Part shown: in pieces, positions 21,901-22,270 of the stretch
Layout: each line of letters starts with the position of its first letter
Numbering within the stretch: position 1 is the first letter of the stretch
Virus record (IMG/VR): IMGVR_UViG_3300027741_000296
Coordinates: 1-22,270 of that record
DNA: 22,270 bases
Strand: one strand, 5' to 3'
Source of the DNA: a virus
Notes under the pieces: generated by a model
The model's input: the letters and a program-made list of their open reading frames with translations, nothing else
What the model was told of the DNA's origin: nothing
Database searches by the model: none
Program-made: the position numbers and the translations under genes

Positions 21901-21957
21901 TGCGTTTTGGAGTTCTAATTTATTTAAATCAATTGGGGTTAAAAACTTACGTGCCAT
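18955..21957 (-). CDS. Giant collagen-like tail fibre, 1000 residues
   Basis: Layout: N-terminal fibre domain (1-58: FLTPIDLNKLELQNARVQNL, GQIYFDTALGYLRSWNGTAW); collagen tract 1 (59-220); globular copy A (221-306, starts GDTYSSTSTTSFTLG); tract 2 (307-489); copy B (490-575); tract 3 (576-736, ends QGIQGQNAG); C-terminal region (737-1000). The last region holds a KAYVDATASGLDVKASVRVA block (a known fibre motif), a DRILVKNQGTGAENGIYVVK domain and a terminal SHNLGTTDIQVTVYE... ETYRVVVHA beta domain also found in the gene at 21972. The tracts repeat G-T-T-G-S/T-Q and nearly lack proline. ATG at 21957 sits behind AAAGGAGATAAAATAA. It is a trimeric fibre, probably for host contact. Confidence 0.9.
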   Translation of the reverse strand: MARKFLTPIDLNKLELQNARVQNLASAPASPVVGQIYFDTALGYLRSWNGTAWINTSTGAQGATGSQGTTGTTGSQGTTGTTGSQGTTGTQGNTGNTGSQGTTGSQGTIGTQGTTGSQGTTGSQGTTGAQGTAGYIGADGAQGTTGSQGTTGSQGTTGSQGTTGTTGSQGTTGTQGAIGSTGSQGTTGTTGSQGTTGTTGSQGTTGTTGAQGTTGAQGGQGDTYSSTSTTSFTLGASGSQTITTASTVLDYSVGQDIVVAYDVSNIQYGIVSSYSAGTLVFEKVKFIGSGTYSSWSVNLDGAVGVAGAQGTQGTTGAQGTTGTQGTTGSQGTTGSQGTTGSTGSQGTTGTTGSQGTTGAQGTTGTTGSQGTTGAQGTTGTQGAVGSQGNTGSTGSQGTIGAQGAQGEVGTTGTQGTTGTQGTTGNTGSQGTTGTTGSQGTTGSQGTTGSQGTTGTQGTTGSQGTTGTQGTTGTTGSQGTTGSQGEIGLAGDTYSSTSTTSFTLGSSGSQTITTASIVLDYSVGQDIVVAYDVNNIQYGIVSSYSAGTLIFNKVKFIGSGTYSSWSVNLDGAVGIAGVQGTTGSQGTTGSQGTTGTQGTTGTTGSQGTTGAQGTTGTQGTTGSQGTTGSQGTTGSQGTQGIIGSQGTTGAQGSTGAQGVTGSQGEIGSTGSQGTTGTTGSQGTTGNTGSQGTTGTTGSQGTTGTQGTTGTTGSQGTTGSQGTTGSQGVQGIQGQNAGILSVGSGLSLSGGGELTVDTTTIATKAYVDATASGLDVKASVRVATTVAGTLASSFENGDVVDGVTLVTGDRILVKNQGTGAENGIYVVKASGAPDRAADANLSAEVTAGMFTFVSEGTTNGNTGWVLTTDDAITLDTTALTFTQFSGAGTYLAGDGLQLNGSTFSAKLDTASGLSKSANGLKIDTAVVVTKYATTITPASPYSATEFTLSHNLGTTDIQVTVYEISSAMEVVTDVTYITTNTVTIGFAVAPVSGETYRVVVHA
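19757..20230 (-). repeat. Collagen-coding repeat tract 3 of the large fibre
   Basis: Repeats of an 18-base unit coding G-T-T-G-S/T-Q, with some G-A-Q, G-V-T, G-E-I and G-I-I units. It joins globular copy B to the C-terminal region. The other frames stay open because of the periodicity. Confidence 0.85.
20231..20490 (-). repeat. Internal domain duplication, copy B (260 bases)
   Basis: Pairs with 21038-21297 at an offset of 807 bases and the same length, 260 bases. The proteins differ at only about five positions (such as GSSG/GASG and IVL/TVL), while many third positions differ. The domain begins GDTYSSTSTTSFTLG and ends near SWSVNLDGAVG. Confidence 0.9.
20497..21037 (-). repeat. Collagen-coding repeat tract 2 of the large fibre
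   Basis: The longest of the three tracts. Units are G-T-T-G-S-Q / G-T-T-G-T-Q with G-A-V, G-N-T, G-A-Q and G-E-V exceptions. It separates the two copies of the duplicated globular domain. Confidence 0.85.
21038..21297 (-). repeat. Internal domain duplication, copy A (260 bases)
   Basis: The first copy (in translation order) of the domain described at 20231-20490. Strict conservation of the protein and not of the DNA implies long-standing selection on both copies. Confidence 0.9.
21298..21783 (-). repeat. Collagen-coding repeat tract 1 of the large fibre
   Basis: The first collagen tract after the N-terminal domain. Same 18-base period, with breaks such as GTAGYIGADGAQG in the middle (about 21545), which may be a hinge. 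Confidence 0.85.
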
Positions 21958-21971
21958 TTATTTTATCTCCT

Positions 21972-22270
21972 TTAAGATAAATATGCTTTCCCTGAGAAAG
22001 CGGATGAGAAAGTGACCGTAAGTGAGACCGTATTAGTGTATGAAATTTCTCCCTCGTAAATGGTACCACCCGAATCTTGGACTGTAAGGTTAGGGTAAAA
22101 ATTTAAATTATGATTTATTGTCCAAGTATTACTTGCCACTCCTTGGGTGTGGATATAGGCAACTCTGCCTACCGTAAAGTATTTGTTGGTAACACCTTCT
22201 GGTAAATCATCTGTGGTATCTAAAGCGGCTCCAGCAATAAGGTTTTCTACAGTTTGAAGGCTTACTCCAG
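21972..22270 (-). CDS. Partial fibre protein, C-terminal end only
   Basis: The 5' part is beyond the right edge; the in-frame codons start at 22268 and the TAA is at 21972-21974. The visible 98 residues are GVSLQTVENLIAGAALDTTD, DLPEGVTNKYFTVGRVAYIH, then NTWTINHNLNFYPNLTVQDS and a final FSGKAYLS. The first part is nearly identical to residues 57-85 of the 539-residue fibre (ENLITGAALDTTDDLSEGVT). The last part is the same beta domain as the end of the 1000-residue fibre (HNL...V.V.....Y.....v.i.F..a.sG..Y). This makes it a third fibre paralog. Its stop overlaps the ribosome binding site of the large fibre. The lack of a start codon in the window is due to the edge, not damage. Confidence 0.83.
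   Translation of the reverse strand, partial: GVSLQTVENLIAGAALDTTDDLPEGVTNKYFTVGRVAYIHTQGVASNTWTINHNLNFYPNLTVQDSGGTIYEGEISYTNTVSLTVTFSSAFSGKAYLS

Noticed and set aside
17053-22270. Diversity-generating retroelement with variable repeat at a fibre end
   Set aside because: The Mtd-type N-terminus raised the idea, but no reverse transcriptase or template repeat is visible and no C-type lectin end is seen. The genes may be outside the window.

Overview
The window is a stretch of the structural (late) region of a tailed phage with a contractile tail (myovirus morphology). Every gene I accept lies on the minus strand, so transcription and the genetic order run from right (22270) to left (1). Nearly all genes touch, overlap by 1, 4 or 8 bases, or sit behind a purine-rich AAGGAG-type ribosome binding site. 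This is the compact layout of a phage. There is no integrase, transposon, tRNA, rRNA or CRISPR array that I can see. The mix of collagen-like and glycine-rich fibre genes with tiny lysine-rich proteins of the DUF6496 and DUF5872 type resembles phages of aquatic bacteria. The host cannot be named from this sequence.

Region A (22270 to about 17072): fibre genes. A partial fibre gene is followed by a 1000-residue collagen-like fibre with a duplicated internal globular domain, an 87-residue companion and a 539-residue collagen-like fibre with an Mtd-type N-terminus. The collagen tracts are Thr/Gln/Ser-rich and almost free of proline.

Region B (17052 to 14766): two probable sugar-related enzymes lie between fibre genes. 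One is a GH130-like beta-propeller protein. The other is a TPR protein fused to a class I methyltransferase.

Region C (14701 to 6356): a modular adhesin region. It holds a small beta protein, an FN3 + six-repeat propeller protein, an alpha-helical protein of unknown function, FN3 + glycine-rich and FN3 + beta-domain proteins, two beta-domain + glycine-rich proteins, and two copies of a small cysteine-bearing protein. The same few domains recur in different orders, which points to domain shuffling.

Region D (6317 to 5280): two structural proteins, probably neck and fibre-related.

Region E (5267 to 3422): a train of eight very small, highly charged genes joined by TAATG stop/start overlaps or near-contiguous junctions, interrupted by an endonuclease VII-like HNH gene. 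It starts with a 40-residue acidic protein, continues with lysine-rich proteins and ends with a 33-residue metallothionein-like protein and two lysine-rich proteins. A strong intrinsic terminator with a UACG loop closes it.

Region F (3315 to 1): the conserved contractile-tail module. After a short hairpin-rich gap and a possible 12-residue leader ORF come a gp10-like neck/tail-completion protein, a probable tail terminator, the tail sheath, the tail tube and the start of a gene in the position of a tail assembly chaperone.

Together the genes build the neck, the contractile tail and an unusually large set of fibres and adhesins. Region E is the least understood part.
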